A DNA stretch of 14,756 nt from an uncultured Actinomycetes bacterium (GTDB taxonomy: Bacteria > Actinomycetota > Actinomycetes > Nanopelagicales > Nanopelagicaceae): the NCBI GenBank assembly GCA_903898855.1, contig CAIUHB010000018.1, forward strand, positions 1-14,756, read 5' to 3'. This document shows, piece after piece, positions 6,446 through 14,362 of this stretch. The notes beneath the pieces were generated by a model, which saw nothing but the letters and a program-made list of their open reading frames with translations, made no database searches and was not told the origin of the DNA. The translations under genes and the position numbers were made by a program. Every line of letters starts with the position of its first letter. Positions within the stretch are counted from its first letter, which is position 1.

Positions 6446-7594
6446 ATGAGTACCGAAAACACTCCATGGTGGATTCCAGCAGATGGTTCCACAACTAATT
6501 TTCAATCTCCGGCCAAGCGCAGTTCGCGGTCGCGCAAGCGATTGGTTTCTTGGAATACCGCGCTAGCGATGGCGCTGATTGCAGGAGTAATAGGAAGTCT
6601 GCTCGGTCGAAACCTCATGCTTTCGCAAAACACTGGACTAGTTCAATCAAGTTCTACCGTTGAACGCAAACCCGATTCCATCGCAGGTATTGCCGCTCGA
6701 GTCTCACCTTCGGTCGTCTCCATCAACGTTACCTCGGCAAGTGGTGGTGACACTGGCTCTGGATTCTTTATCGCCAGCAACGGTTATATCTTGACCAACA
6801 ATCACGTTGTAGAAGCAGCGGCCCAGGGAAGTGGCAGCATCACCGTTAATTTAATTAACGGCAAAAATTATTCGGCAAAGATAATCGGCCGAGATAGTTC
6901 CTATGACTTAGCTGTCCTCAAGGTCGAGGTGGCCGACGCCCCCGCTCTCACTTTGGGAGATAGCGACAAAGTTGAAGTTGGCGATAATGTGATTGCTATC
7001 GGCTCGCCATTGGGACTTGCCGGAACAGTTACCTCCGGAATTATCAGCGCTAAAAATAGAGCCGTCACCTCCGGAAATGGTGCGGGCGAAAGCTCCTATA
7101 TAAATGCGCTCCAAACCGATGCTGCGATTAATCCCGGCAACTCCGGCGGGCCACTCGTTGATCTCTCGGGCGCAGTCGTTGGAGTTAACTCAGCAATCGC
7201 CTCATTGGGTTCAGCCTTCGGCTCACAAGCGGGATCTATTGGTCTAGGTTTTGCAATACCTATTAATCAGGCGCGCAAGACTGCCGATCAACTTATTAAA
7301 TCGGGAAGCGCTACATATCCAATTGTTGGAATGACACTGGATAATCGCTTTACCGGTATTGGCGCAAAGGTTACTGATGGGGCTAACGCAATTTTGCCTG
7401 GTGGCCCCGCCGCCAAAGCCGGCATAAAGCCTGGTGACATTATTACTGCGATTGATGGAAATGCGATTCACAATAGCGATGAGGCAATCGTGGCGATTCG
7501 TTCACATAGCGTTGGCGATCGAGTGAAAATCACTTACCTTCGAGCGGGCAAGAGCACGACTGTCACTGCCACCTTAATTGCTTCAAAGAAATAG
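6446..7594 (+). CDS. htrA: Membrane-anchored HtrA/DegP-family serine protease
   Basis: Envelope quality-control protease of 382 residues. A basic, disordered cytoplasmic segment (1-34, rich in Ser, Arg and Lys) precedes one membrane helix (about 36-55), so the protease domain faces outside. The trypsin-like domain shows ILTNNHVVE (His120), DSSYDLAVLKVE (Asp154) and INPGNSGGPLV (Ser233), a complete catalytic triad. Residues about 295-380 form a single PDZ domain (GPAAKAGIKPGDIITAIDG). In M. tuberculosis the order is methyltransferase, sigE, rseA, htrA, tatB. Here sigE and rseA are absent and only 18 bp separate the methyltransferase from htrA, so SigE control at this locus is not expected. It probably has its own promoter (TAATCT, 6433-6438). 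Confidence 0.93.
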   Translation: MSTENTPWWIPADGSTTNFQSPAKRSSRSRKRLVSWNTALAMALIAGVIGSLLGRNLMLSQNTGLVQSSSTVERKPDSIAGIAARVSPSVVSINVTSASGGDTGSGFFIASNGYILTNNHVVEAAAQGSGSITVNLINGKNYSAKIIGRDSSYDLAVLKVEVADAPALTLGDSDKVEVGDNVIAIGSPLGLAGTVTSGIISAKNRAVTSGNGAGESSYINALQTDAAINPGNSGGPLVDLSGAVVGVNSAIASLGSAFGSQAGSIGLGFAIPINQARKTADQLIKSGSATYPIVGMTLDNRFTGIGAKVTDGANAILPGGPAAKAGIKPGDIITAIDGNAIHNSDEAIVAIRSHSVGDRVKITYLRAGKSTTVTATLIASKK

Positions 7595-7621
7595 CTCGGC
7601 GAAGTAGGGATAAACACAGGA

Positions 7622-7627
7622 TAAGGT
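7622..7627 (+). promoter_or_regulatory. -10 box of tatB (TAAGGT)
   Basis: TAAGGT ends exactly 7 bases before the ATG at 7634, within the 39-bp gap after htrA. This predicts a leaderless tatB-mrp transcript. Confidence 0.6.
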
Positions 7628-7633
7628 AGGCAC

Positions 7634-7942
7634 ATGTTCAATATCGGCGCCGGAGAATTTGCCACCCTTGCGGTGTTGGCACTTATTCTTATTGGGCCAG
7701 ATAAATTGCCAGAGGTTGCAAAACAAGCAGCCAAGTTCCTTCAGAAAATTCGCAACCTAGCTAATAATGCAACCGTTGAATTGCGAGAAAACTTAGGACC
7801 TGGATTTGAAGATCTACAACCCAGCGATCTTCACCCCAAGAAATTTATTGCCAAGCATCTAGATACCATCTCTGGCGAATCTGAGATTCGGGAAGCGAAA
7901 GAGATTGTTGAAAATGCCAAGATTGATCCGGATTTATTATGA
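7634..7942 (+). CDS. tatB: Twin-arginine translocase subunit TatB
   Basis: A 102-residue membrane protein of the Tat export complex, where TatB with TatC recognises folded twin-arginine cargo. It has the TatA/B plan: a short membrane helix (about 5-20), the Gly-Pro hinge in LIGPDKLPEVAKQ (20-32), an amphipathic helix (about 25-50) and a charged cytoplasmic tail. Glu8 in GAGEF, the conserved polar residue of TatB, and the GPDKLP form (compare GPERLP in mycobacterial TatB) favour TatB over TatA. Position immediately after htrA also matches M. tuberculosis tatB. The stop overlaps the mrp start as ATGA (7939-7942). tatA and tatC are not in the window. Confidence 0.88.
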   Translation: MFNIGAGEFATLAVLALILIGPDKLPEVAKQAAKFLQKIRNLANNATVELRENLGPGFEDLQPSDLHPKKFIAKHLDTISGESEIREAKEIVENAKIDPDLL

Positions 7943-9066
7943 GTCAAGAGATCATTGATCGTATTAATCAGGCGCTCTCCACCGTTATTGACCCTGAACT
8001 TCACAAGCCTCTGACTGAGCTTGGCATGGTGGAGCGAGTTGAATTCACCGACGGTAAAGCTGACATAACTATCTTGCTCACTATCTCTGGCTGCCCCATG
8101 CGCGACCGGCTGCAGAACGACATCTCCGAATCACTCAAGGGAATTGCCGAAGTGACTTCGATGCACCTCAACTTCGGAGTGATGAATGAGATGCAGCGCG
8201 ATAACGTTAAAAAGATAATCCGCGGCGGACGCGAAAAATTTATCCCCTTTGCCCAACCTGATTCACTCACTCGAGTTATTGGCGTGGCCTCCGGAAAGGG
8301 CGGCGTCGGTAAATCTTCGGTCACCGTCAACCTTGCGGTAGCAGCCGCTGCGCGCGGGTTAAAAGTTGGAATTCTAGATGCCGATGTTTATGGCCACTCA
8401 GTTCCACGCTTGATGGGAATTGTCGGTCAACGACCCACTGCAATAGATCAGACCTTCATCCCAATTGAAGCCTTTGGCGTAAAAGTGGTTTCGATGGAGA
8501 TGTTTAAACCAGAACGCTCTGATCCAGTTGCTTATCGGGGTCCATTACTCCATCGCGTACTCGAGCAATTATTGAGCGATGCGTACTGGGGCGATTTAGA
8601 TATTCTGCTATTGGATTTACCACCTGGTACTGGCGATATTGCAATCTCACTCGGTCAATTACTTCCAGCCTCTGAAATTATCGTGGTCACAACACCGCAA
8701 CTTGCAGCTGCTGAAGTCGCTGAGCGCGCAGGTCGAATCGCTCACCAACTTAAGCAACACATTATTGGTGTTGTCGAAAATATGTCAGATATTCCTTGTC
8801 CAAAATGCGGCGAACCAATTTCAATCTTCGGCAGCGGCGGTGGCCAAGCAGCAGCCGATCGACTCTCATCACTTGTTGGAGTCGATGTTCCGGTTATCGC
8901 TTCTATTCCCTTCACTTCAGAGCTGCGCGAGGGTGGAGATCAGGGAGTGCCATTGCGCCAATCCCATCCAAATTCACCTGCTGTTCATGCATTTGAAAAG
9001 TTAGTGGATGCTTTGATGGTCAAGCCTCGCTCACTTGTGGGCGTCCCGCTCACTCTTCACACCTAG
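7939..9066 (+). CDS. mrp: Mrp/ApbC-family iron-sulfur cluster carrier ATPase
   Basis: Cytoplasmic P-loop ATPase of 375 residues that carries Fe-S clusters to apo-proteins. Domains in order: a DUF59/MIP18 domain (1-85) containing TISGCPMRD with Cys52, then the deviant Walker A VASGKGGVGKSSVTVNLA (Lys120 and Lys125), switch I region LDADVYGHSVPRLMG (146-160), Walker B LLLDLPPGTGD (223-233), and the cluster-binding CPKC (Cys287 and Cys290) before GSGGG. All key residues are present. ATG 7939 overlaps the tatB stop, indicating translational coupling with TatB. Fe-S proteins are a frequent class of Tat cargo, but a functional link is only inference. Confidence 0.94.
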   Translation: MSQEIIDRINQALSTVIDPELHKPLTELGMVERVEFTDGKADITILLTISGCPMRDRLQNDISESLKGIAEVTSMHLNFGVMNEMQRDNVKKIIRGGREKFIPFAQPDSLTRVIGVASGKGGVGKSSVTVNLAVAAAARGLKVGILDADVYGHSVPRLMGIVGQRPTAIDQTFIPIEAFGVKVVSMEMFKPERSDPVAYRGPLLHRVLEQLLSDAYWGDLDILLLDLPPGTGDIAISLGQLLPASEIIVVTTPQLAAAEVAERAGRIAHQLKQHIIGVVENMSDIPCPKCGEPISIFGSGGGQAAADRLSSLVGVDVPVIASIPFTSELREGGDQGVPLRQSHPNSPAVHAFEKLVDALMVKPRSLVGVPLTLHT

Positions 9067-9085
9067 TCCTACCTAGCCGTGCGGG

Positions 9086-9091
9086 TACGAT
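9086..9091 (+). promoter_or_regulatory. -10 box of the MgtE_N/CBS-NRAMP operon (TACGAT) inside an inverted repeat
   Basis: TACGAT ends 7 bases before the ATG at 9098, predicting a leaderless transcript for the operon. It is embedded in the inverted repeat GGGTA-CGAT-TACCC (9083-9096), which might be an operator but is short enough to be chance. Confidence 0.55.
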
Positions 9092-9097
9092 TACCCC

Positions 9098-10435
9098 ATG
9101 AAGAAGTCACCGGTACCCAGCATCAATACGGTGGCTAAGAAACTCACAGGTCGCAGCGACTCCGTTCTTGCGCGAAAAAATATTAGAAACTCTCTGGTCT
9201 CAGTTGCCGGCCTAATTGGCCGCCCAGTCCGAGATGAGAATGGCGCCTTTATCGGCAAGCTCGTCGATATTGTCGTTCGACATGGACAGGAGACTTATCC
9301 ACCAGTTTCCGGACTTATTGTTCGAGTTGGCCAACGCAAATCTTTTATTAACGGCGCTCGTATCTCCAGTCTGACTCACGATGAGATTCGACTCTCCTCT
9401 CTAAAAATAAATTTGGAAGAGTTCAAACGTCGCGAAGGTGAATCTCTGCTCGATGCCGATGTGCTCGACCATCAAATTGTGGATGTTAATGGTCTGCGAG
9501 TAGTTCGCTCATCTGATCTTTATCTTGCTCCACTGGATAAAGAGATTCGAGTTGTGGGCGTAGATATTTCATTCCGCTCCTTTATTCGCCGAATCTTTCC
9601 CGGCTCGCTCAGCCGTCGCCCCACTCCAGAACATGTCGTCGACTGGGCATCGGTCGCTTCACTTGCAGATGGCACCGGAGTCGTTCGCACCTCTGGCTCT
9701 CGCTCTGTTCTTAGCCAATTGCGACCAGCTGACTTAGCTGACCTGATTGAAGATTTAGCAGGTCGCGAACAGGGTGCGCTCATTGAATTGCTCGATCCAG
9801 AACTCGCGGCTGACGCACTTGAAGAGATGGAAGATGAAGAGCTACAAGGTTTGCTTCGCGGTATCTCATCCGAGCGGGCTGCCGATCTGATTTCACGCAT
9901 GGAACCTGATGAGTCGGCTGAAATTCTACGTGACCTTGATGATGAACACCGTGAGAGTATTTTGAGCTCGATGGATGCCAAGGTGGCATCTGGTCTCCGC
10001 GATTTGGTGAACTTCGATGAAGCGCTGGCCGGCGGAATTATGACCACCCACGTATTGATTACGCACGAGACCGATACCGTTGCTAGCGCACTTAAATTAT
10101 TGGTGGAGAATAAAGAGCGCGATACCTCCGACGGCATTGTGGTTGTCGATGCCAAGGGTCGACTTTTGGATCACATCCAGACTTTGGAGTTAGTGGCAGC
10201 AAAATCAACCGCGTTGCTCTCCACGCTTATCGGACCGCCGTTTCCTACTGCGGTTCGCCCAGAAACTCCGCTGAAAGAAGTTATTGAAGAGTTCGGAAAT
10301 AACCGTGGCTCATCAATCATCGTTACCGATGAGAAGCAGAAACCGGTCGGGCGAATTCTCGCCGATGACCTGGTCGATGCCTTGGCCGCGCTCAATGAAC
10401 ACCGAGGTTTTTCCCAAGGAACAGGTGCGCTCTAA
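9098..10435 (+). CDS. Soluble PRC-barrel/MgtE_N/tandem CBS protein
   Basis: A 445-residue protein with no membrane helix. One PRC-barrel-like domain covers about 34-100 (LIGRPVRDENGAFIGKLVDIVV), and a second possible one about 115-165. An acidic MgtE N-terminal superhelix spans about 204-305 (RPADLADLIEDL, ALEEMEDEELQGLL, ISSERAADLISRMEPDESAEIL, LDDEHRESIL). Two CBS domains follow (about 313-375, starting AGGIMTTHV, and 382-435). In MgtE channels the N and CBS domains bind Mg2+ and close the pore; here the pore domain is missing. Rv1232c of M. tuberculosis has similar architecture. The stop shares a base with the ATG of an NRAMP-type transporter (TAATG), so I infer that this protein senses Mg2+ or another ligand for that transporter. 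The family assignment is firm, the partnership is hypothesis. Confidence 0.85.
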   Translation: MKKSPVPSINTVAKKLTGRSDSVLARKNIRNSLVSVAGLIGRPVRDENGAFIGKLVDIVVRHGQETYPPVSGLIVRVGQRKSFINGARISSLTHDEIRLSSLKINLEEFKRREGESLLDADVLDHQIVDVNGLRVVRSSDLYLAPLDKEIRVVGVDISFRSFIRRIFPGSLSRRPTPEHVVDWASVASLADGTGVVRTSGSRSVLSQLRPADLADLIEDLAGREQGALIELLDPELAADALEEMEDEELQGLLRGISSERAADLISRMEPDESAEILRDLDDEHRESILSSMDAKVASGLRDLVNFDEALAGGIMTTHVLITHETDTVASALKLLVENKERDTSDGIVVVDAKGRLLDHIQTLELVAAKSTALLSTLIGPPFPTAVRPETPLKEVIEEFGNNRGSSIIVTDEKQKPVGRILADDLVDALAALNEHRGFSQGTGAL

Positions 10436-11691
10436 TGGCAAATGTAAAAGAGAAAGCGCCTATCTCGCCGCGCAAAATTCGGCTCGCCGCATTCTTAGCT
10501 GTAATGGGACCGGGCGTAATTGCTGGACTTTCCGATGACGACCCAGCCGGTATAACTACCTACTCAATTCTCGGTGCCAAATATGGTTATCAATTGCTCT
10601 GGGTTTTGCTTGCTTCCACTATTGCTTTAATTCTCTTTCAAGATCTTGGTGCTCGTATCGGCGTTGTGACCAGACAAGGTCTCATTGGATTGGTTCGGCA
10701 AAAATACGGAGCTCGCTCAGGAACGCTGAGTGCCAGCGCGCTCATTTTGGCGAATATCGGAACGATGACCGCTGAATTTGCGGGCATTGCTGCAGCTGGC
10801 CAACTCTTTGGGCTCTCGCGATATCTCACCGTTCCACTAGCTGCACTGATCGTCTCGTTCCTAGTTCTGCGTGGCTCATTTGCCCGCGTGGAAAAAGTTT
10901 TCTTCTTGCTCAGTGCCGTCTTCTTTGCCTATGTAATTGCTGGCTTTCTGGCACACCCAAAGTGGGGCGATGCGCTTCATGGAATGGTTGTTCCGCATAT
11001 TCCATTTACTCATGATGCTATTTATATGGCTACTGCAACGCTAGGAACCACGTTGGCGCCATGGGGTCTAGCATTTATTCAATCCTATGCAGTCGATAAG
11101 CGTTTAACGCGCGATGATCTTAAACTTTTGCGGGTCGATGTCTGGACTGGTTCACTTCTTACTGGCGTGATTGGTTTTTTCGTTATCGTTACTTGTGCTG
11201 CCACACTCCACGCAAATCACATCACCATTAATGATGCTTCGGCTGCTGCATCTGCACTTAAGCCGCTTGCCGGAACGCTGGCTAAAGATTTATTTGCTAT
11301 CGGATTAATTGGGGCCGCACTCTTAGCTGCCTCAATTTTGCCGCTCTCAACGGCCTACTCGGTTTCTGATCTCACCGGACGCCCAGCAGCTCTCGATGAT
11401 AAGCCCAAAGAAGCGCCACTTTTCTATGCCACCTTTGGCGTTATTACTGGAGTAAGCGCACTGCTCATTCTTATTCCAGGCGCACCACTCATCACTATTT
11501 TGGTGGTCACTCAAGTTCTCAATGCGGTATTGCTCCTTCCACTCTTGCTCTATATGTATGGAATCTCGCGCGATACTCGCCTCATGGGTGAATTTGCTGC
11601 CTCCAAGCGGATGCAAGGTGTTTATGCAGTTGTCATTGCATTAGTAGCGCTCTGCGTCTCTTGCATGCTCTGGTTTACGGTTCACCACTAA
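10435..11691 (+). CDS. Divergent NRAMP-family divalent metal transporter
   Basis: A 418-residue multi-pass membrane protein (about 11 helices) with the NRAMP fold pattern. The helix 1 motif begins VMGPGVIAGLSDDDPAGITTYS: the canonical DPGN metal site reads Asp36-Pro-Ala-Gly39. In helix 6, canonical (A/T)xMPH reads LGTTLAPW, with Ala208 at the place of the metal-binding Met and Trp210 at the place of His. In characterised NRAMPs the Met selects transition metals. Loss of the Met is reported for NRAMP-related Mg2+ transporters, so Mg2+ or another hard ion is plausible as substrate. A DDDP(S/A)GI motif is, from memory, typical of a widespread uncharacterised bacterial branch of the family. Translation is coupled to the upstream MgtE_N/CBS gene (TAATG). 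Confidence 0.85.
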   Translation: MANVKEKAPISPRKIRLAAFLAVMGPGVIAGLSDDDPAGITTYSILGAKYGYQLLWVLLASTIALILFQDLGARIGVVTRQGLIGLVRQKYGARSGTLSASALILANIGTMTAEFAGIAAAGQLFGLSRYLTVPLAALIVSFLVLRGSFARVEKVFFLLSAVFFAYVIAGFLAHPKWGDALHGMVVPHIPFTHDAIYMATATLGTTLAPWGLAFIQSYAVDKRLTRDDLKLLRVDVWTGSLLTGVIGFFVIVTCAATLHANHITINDASAAASALKPLAGTLAKDLFAIGLIGAALLAASILPLSTAYSVSDLTGRPAALDDKPKEAPLFYATFGVITGVSALLILIPGAPLITILVVTQVLNAVLLLPLLLYMYGISRDTRLMGEFAASKRMQGVYAVVIALVALCVSCMLWFTVHH

Positions 11692-11739
11692 TGAATAAGA
11701 GATACGTTGAATAAAACAAAGGTAGATAATCACACAGCC

Positions 11740-12597
11740 ATGCCTGAGGGGCGCGACATTGCCTTTCTCTCACTCGGCATTATTGGAATTGGAACCTCCG
11801 GACCTGTTATTGCCCTGAGCAAAATGCCAGTGCCTTCCTTAATTTTCTGGCGCAACCTTGGTGGCGCCCTGACGATGCTGCCATTTGCACTTCGTTTGCG
11901 GGAGTGGAAGAGCACCGAACAAAGGAGTGCGCTCAAATTTTCTATGATTGCTGGAGTTCTGCTGGCAGCTCACTTCATCGCCTTCTTTGCTGCGATGCGC
12001 TTAACAAGTGTGGCGACGGGTACAGCCCTGACCGCCATGCAACCAATCTTCTCGGCAATCTATGCTCAATTTAAAGGTCATGCCATCTCCAGGAAGGCAT
12101 GGAGTGGAATGCTCATCGCATTTCTCTCAGTTATTTATATCTCCGGAATCGACCTACGACTCTCGCTTCGATCATTCATTGGCGATGTACTCGCTGTTGT
12201 AAGTGCCGCGCTAGCTGCTGCATATATGTGGTTTGGTTCAAAAGCCCAGCGCAATCTTTCAACAAGTACGTACACCACTACCTGTTATTTAACCTGTGCT
12301 TTAACTGCCTTGCCGGTCGCGCTCATCGGAAGATTCCAGATATTCCACTTCGTTGCTCGTGAGTGGTGGTTGGCACTGGCGCTGATTGCCGGCGCACAGC
12401 TATTAGGGCACACCATGTTCAATCTCTCACTCAAGCGAGTCTCACCCACTGTGGTCTCATTAGTTGTCTTCTTCGAAGTACCAGTGAGCGCAATCTTGGC
12501 CTACTGGTGGATGGGTCAGCGGCCACCGGGTGGCACCATTCCAGGAATTATCGGACTACTCATTGGATCCGGAATTTTCGTTTCCCGGCAGAGATAG
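11740..12597 (+). CDS. EamA-family (DMT) permease
   Basis: Ten-helix drug/metabolite transporter superfamily membrane protein of 285 residues with two EamA halves: about 8-135 (for example FWRNLGGALTMLPFALRL and TGTALTAMQPIFSAI) and about 148-283 (SFIGDVLAVVSAALAAAYMW, and VVSLVVFFEVPVSAILAYWW near the end). Such proteins export amino acids, purines or other small metabolites; the substrate cannot be read from sequence. The start is uncertain. ATG 11740 places the first helix right after six residues. A TTG at 11707, in frame, would add 11 polar residues and lies only 15 bp after the NRAMP stop. Neither has a consensus -10 at the leaderless distance, so readthrough from the upstream operon is likely. 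Confidence 0.82.
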   Translation: MPEGRDIAFLSLGIIGIGTSGPVIALSKMPVPSLIFWRNLGGALTMLPFALRLREWKSTEQRSALKFSMIAGVLLAAHFIAFFAAMRLTSVATGTALTAMQPIFSAIYAQFKGHAISRKAWSGMLIAFLSVIYISGIDLRLSLRSFIGDVLAVVSAALAAAYMWFGSKAQRNLSTSTYTTTCYLTCALTALPVALIGRFQIFHFVAREWWLALALIAGAQLLGHTMFNLSLKRVSPTVVSLVVFFEVPVSAILAYWWMGQRPPGGTIPGIIGLLIGSGIFVSRQR

Positions 12598-12604
12598 CGC
12601 TTCC

Positions 12605-13450
12605 ATGATTGATTTACATACTCACTCCACAATTAGCGATGGCACGGATACGCCACGCGATTTAATCAATAAAGCTCTCGCAGCTGGAATAACCACACTT
12701 GGCTTAACCGATCACGACACAATCGGTGGATGGGCCGAAGCCACCAGCGCGCTTCGACCAGGATTGGATTTAGTTTTAGGAGCTGAAATATCAGCGCAAA
12801 CCAGCGATGGAATTAGCGTGCATATTCTCGGGCTGCTCTTTGATCCAGGTCATGCACCTTTAGCAGAAGTCCTATTGCAGACTCGCGATAACCGGATCGG
12901 GCGGATGGAGAAAATCATCGCCCGGTTAAATGCTGCCGGTATTGACGTCACCATGCAGGATGTCTTAGCGCAATTATCGGATGGTGCAACGCTAGGCCGA
13001 CCGCACTTGGCAGATGCGCTTATTGCAAAAAATATTGTTAAGAATCGGGAAGAAGCCTTCGCCGAGCTGCTTCACAATAATTCTAAGCACTATGTTTCTC
13101 ATTACTCACCCTCACCAGAGCAGGCAATTGCTCTGATTAAAGCCGCCGGGGGAGTGGCAGTCATTGCCCATCCATTTGCCTCATTGCGTGGACGCGTACT
13201 TTCGGTCGAGAGTTTTGAAACTCTGGCAAAGGCTGGCTTAGATGGGATTGAAGTTGAGCATAGAGATCAAAGCGAAAGCGAACGGGAGTTATTGCGCTCG
13301 ATAATTACTACTTATGATTTCATTCAAACTGGGTCAAGTGATTATCACGGTAACGGTAAACTAAACCAATTAGGTGAATTCACAACGACTCCAGAAAATT
13401 GGGAGAAGTTGGAATCTCGAGCAAACCAGCGAAGGGTAGTGCGCGCATGA
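12605..13450 (+). CDS. PHP-domain phosphoesterase (TrpH/YciV-like)
   Basis: A 281-residue metal-dependent phosphoesterase. All PHP metal ligands are visible: His5 and His7 (DLHTHS), Asp12 (SDGT), His37 (LTDHDT), Glu61 (GAEIS), His73 (VHILGL), His134 (GRPH), His189 (IAHPFA), and Asp246 with His248 (SDYHG). The insertion with GRPHLADALI (131-140) is typical of the YciV/TrpH group, whose E. coli member hydrolyses 3',5'-nucleoside bisphosphates and trims RNA 5' ends (RNase AM). A similar role in nucleotide or RNA turnover is likely but unproven. ATG 12605 is preferred over an in-frame ATG at 12530 lying inside the EamA gene, because MIDLHTHS is the canonical beginning. It starts 7 bp after the EamA stop and overlaps the MarC gene as ATGA. 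Confidence 0.9.
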   Translation: MIDLHTHSTISDGTDTPRDLINKALAAGITTLGLTDHDTIGGWAEATSALRPGLDLVLGAEISAQTSDGISVHILGLLFDPGHAPLAEVLLQTRDNRIGRMEKIIARLNAAGIDVTMQDVLAQLSDGATLGRPHLADALIAKNIVKNREEAFAELLHNNSKHYVSHYSPSPEQAIALIKAAGGVAVIAHPFASLRGRVLSVESFETLAKAGLDGIEVEHRDQSESERELLRSIITTYDFIQTGSSDYHGNGKLNQLGEFTTTPENWEKLESRANQRRVVRA

Positions 13451-14067
13451 ATACTGTTGCTCAGATTTCCGCTGTAACTTTTGGACTTCAGGCTTTCGTT
13501 ACCTTGTTAGTTATTCTCGATCCACCCGGTGCTACGCCAGTTTTCTTAGCGCTGGTCTCAGGCCGCACCCCCAAAGAGCGAATTCGCATGGCTTGGCAAG
13601 GAGCAGGAGTTTCACTTCTAGTCATCGTCACATTCGCACTCTTTGGAAAGTTAATCCTGGATTACTTACATATCTCAGTCAACGCGCTGCAAGGTGCTGG
13701 TGGATTTTTGCTCCTGCTGATCTCACTCGAACTTTTGACGGGCAAGGATTCAAGTACTGAAAATAGTGCAACCGCTAATGTCGCCATGGTTCCACTCGGT
13801 ACTCCGCTACTTGCTGGCCCGGGCGCGATTGTCACCACAATCTTGTGGGTGCAGCGCGCTCATACGACCAATATGAAACTTACTTTGGCAGCTGCCATCC
13901 TGGCAGTCCACTGCGTTATCGGCGTGACGCTCATGTTCTCGACCAAGATTCTTGGCTTAATCAAGGAATCTGGGGTCAACTTGGCAGCACGAATTGCTGG
14001 CTTGCTGCTCGCTGCGATTGCAGTGGAGATGATTGTGCAGGCGATAAAGGGCTTCTTTAACCTTTAG
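13447..14067 (+). CDS. MarC family integral membrane protein
   Basis: A 206-residue protein with six predicted membrane helices, normal length for the MarC/UPF0056 family. Diagnostic motifs are ILDPPGATPVFLAL (23-36), ALQGAGGFLLLLISLELL (80-97) and MVPLGTPLLAGPGAI (114-128), the last two marking the two inverted halves. The family is conserved in bacteria but its function is unresolved; the old link to multiple antibiotic resistance in E. coli was not upheld. The start is ATG 13447, overlapping the PHP gene stop (ATGA), so expression is coupled; an in-frame ATG at 13399 lies within the PHP gene. Its stop overlaps the stop of the convergent DUF3107 gene by 4 bp. Confidence 0.92.
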   Translation: MNTVAQISAVTFGLQAFVTLLVILDPPGATPVFLALVSGRTPKERIRMAWQGAGVSLLVIVTFALFGKLILDYLHISVNALQGAGGFLLLLISLELLTGKDSSTENSATANVAMVPLGTPLLAGPGAIVTTILWVQRAHTTNMKLTLAAAILAVHCVIGVTLMFSTKILGLIKESGVNLAARIAGLLLAAIAVEMIVQAIKGFFNL

Positions 14068-14321
14068 AGAGTAGTAAAGCCCACTCTGCGCTCTGGGCTC
14101 TCACCGATTTCAACGAAGGAAATTTTGTTGCTGGCAACGATGACCTGTCGCCCCTTGGAATCTGTCAGGGCTAGTACTTGGTTCTTGCCAAGTGCATCTT
14201 CAACTAGCGCCTGGACTGCTGCGACATCTAGTGAAGTTTGAAAATTAAGTTCTTGTGGAGAATCGCTAATTCCAATGCGGACATCGGTATTAGATTCGGA
14301 GCTGCTCTTTTTTGTAGACAT
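14064..14321 (-). CDS. DUF3107 family small protein
   Basis: An 85-residue protein: a Ser-rich start (1-12), then DVRIGISDSPQELNFQTSLD, a helix (34-46), and LALTDSKGRQVIVASNKISFVEIGESPERRVGF. The last segment, with VEIGE followed by RRVGF, is the hallmark of the actinobacterial DUF3107 family (TB9.4/Rv3208A in M. tuberculosis). The function is unknown. The TetR gene ends 41 bp upstream, the same pairing as Rv3208-Rv3208A, so the two may be linked in function or transcription. A possible own promoter (TACAGT at 14338-14343, minus strand) would give a leader of about ten bases, but this is weak. Confidence 0.87.
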   Translation of the reverse strand: MSTKKSSSESNTDVRIGISDSPQELNFQTSLDVAAVQALVEDALGKNQVLALTDSKGRQVIVASNKISFVEIGESPERRVGFTTL

Positions 14322-14362
14322 TCGATCTTTTACCTTTACTGTAGTAGTGCTTTATTAGTTCA

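Noticed and set aside
7606..7627. Direct repeat of GGATAA before tatB
   Set aside because: Two six-base copies only, one overlapping the -10 box; likely chance.
8639..9004. 121-codon open frame inside mrp in another frame
   Set aside because: It lies within the conserved ATPase domain of Mrp, has no family features, and shows no start signals of its own.
9520..10155. 211-codon open frame antisense to the MgtE_N/CBS gene
   Set aside because: It is Ser/Arg rich with no recognisable domain and mirrors a strongly supported gene; it follows from the codon bias of the acidic MgtE_N repeats.
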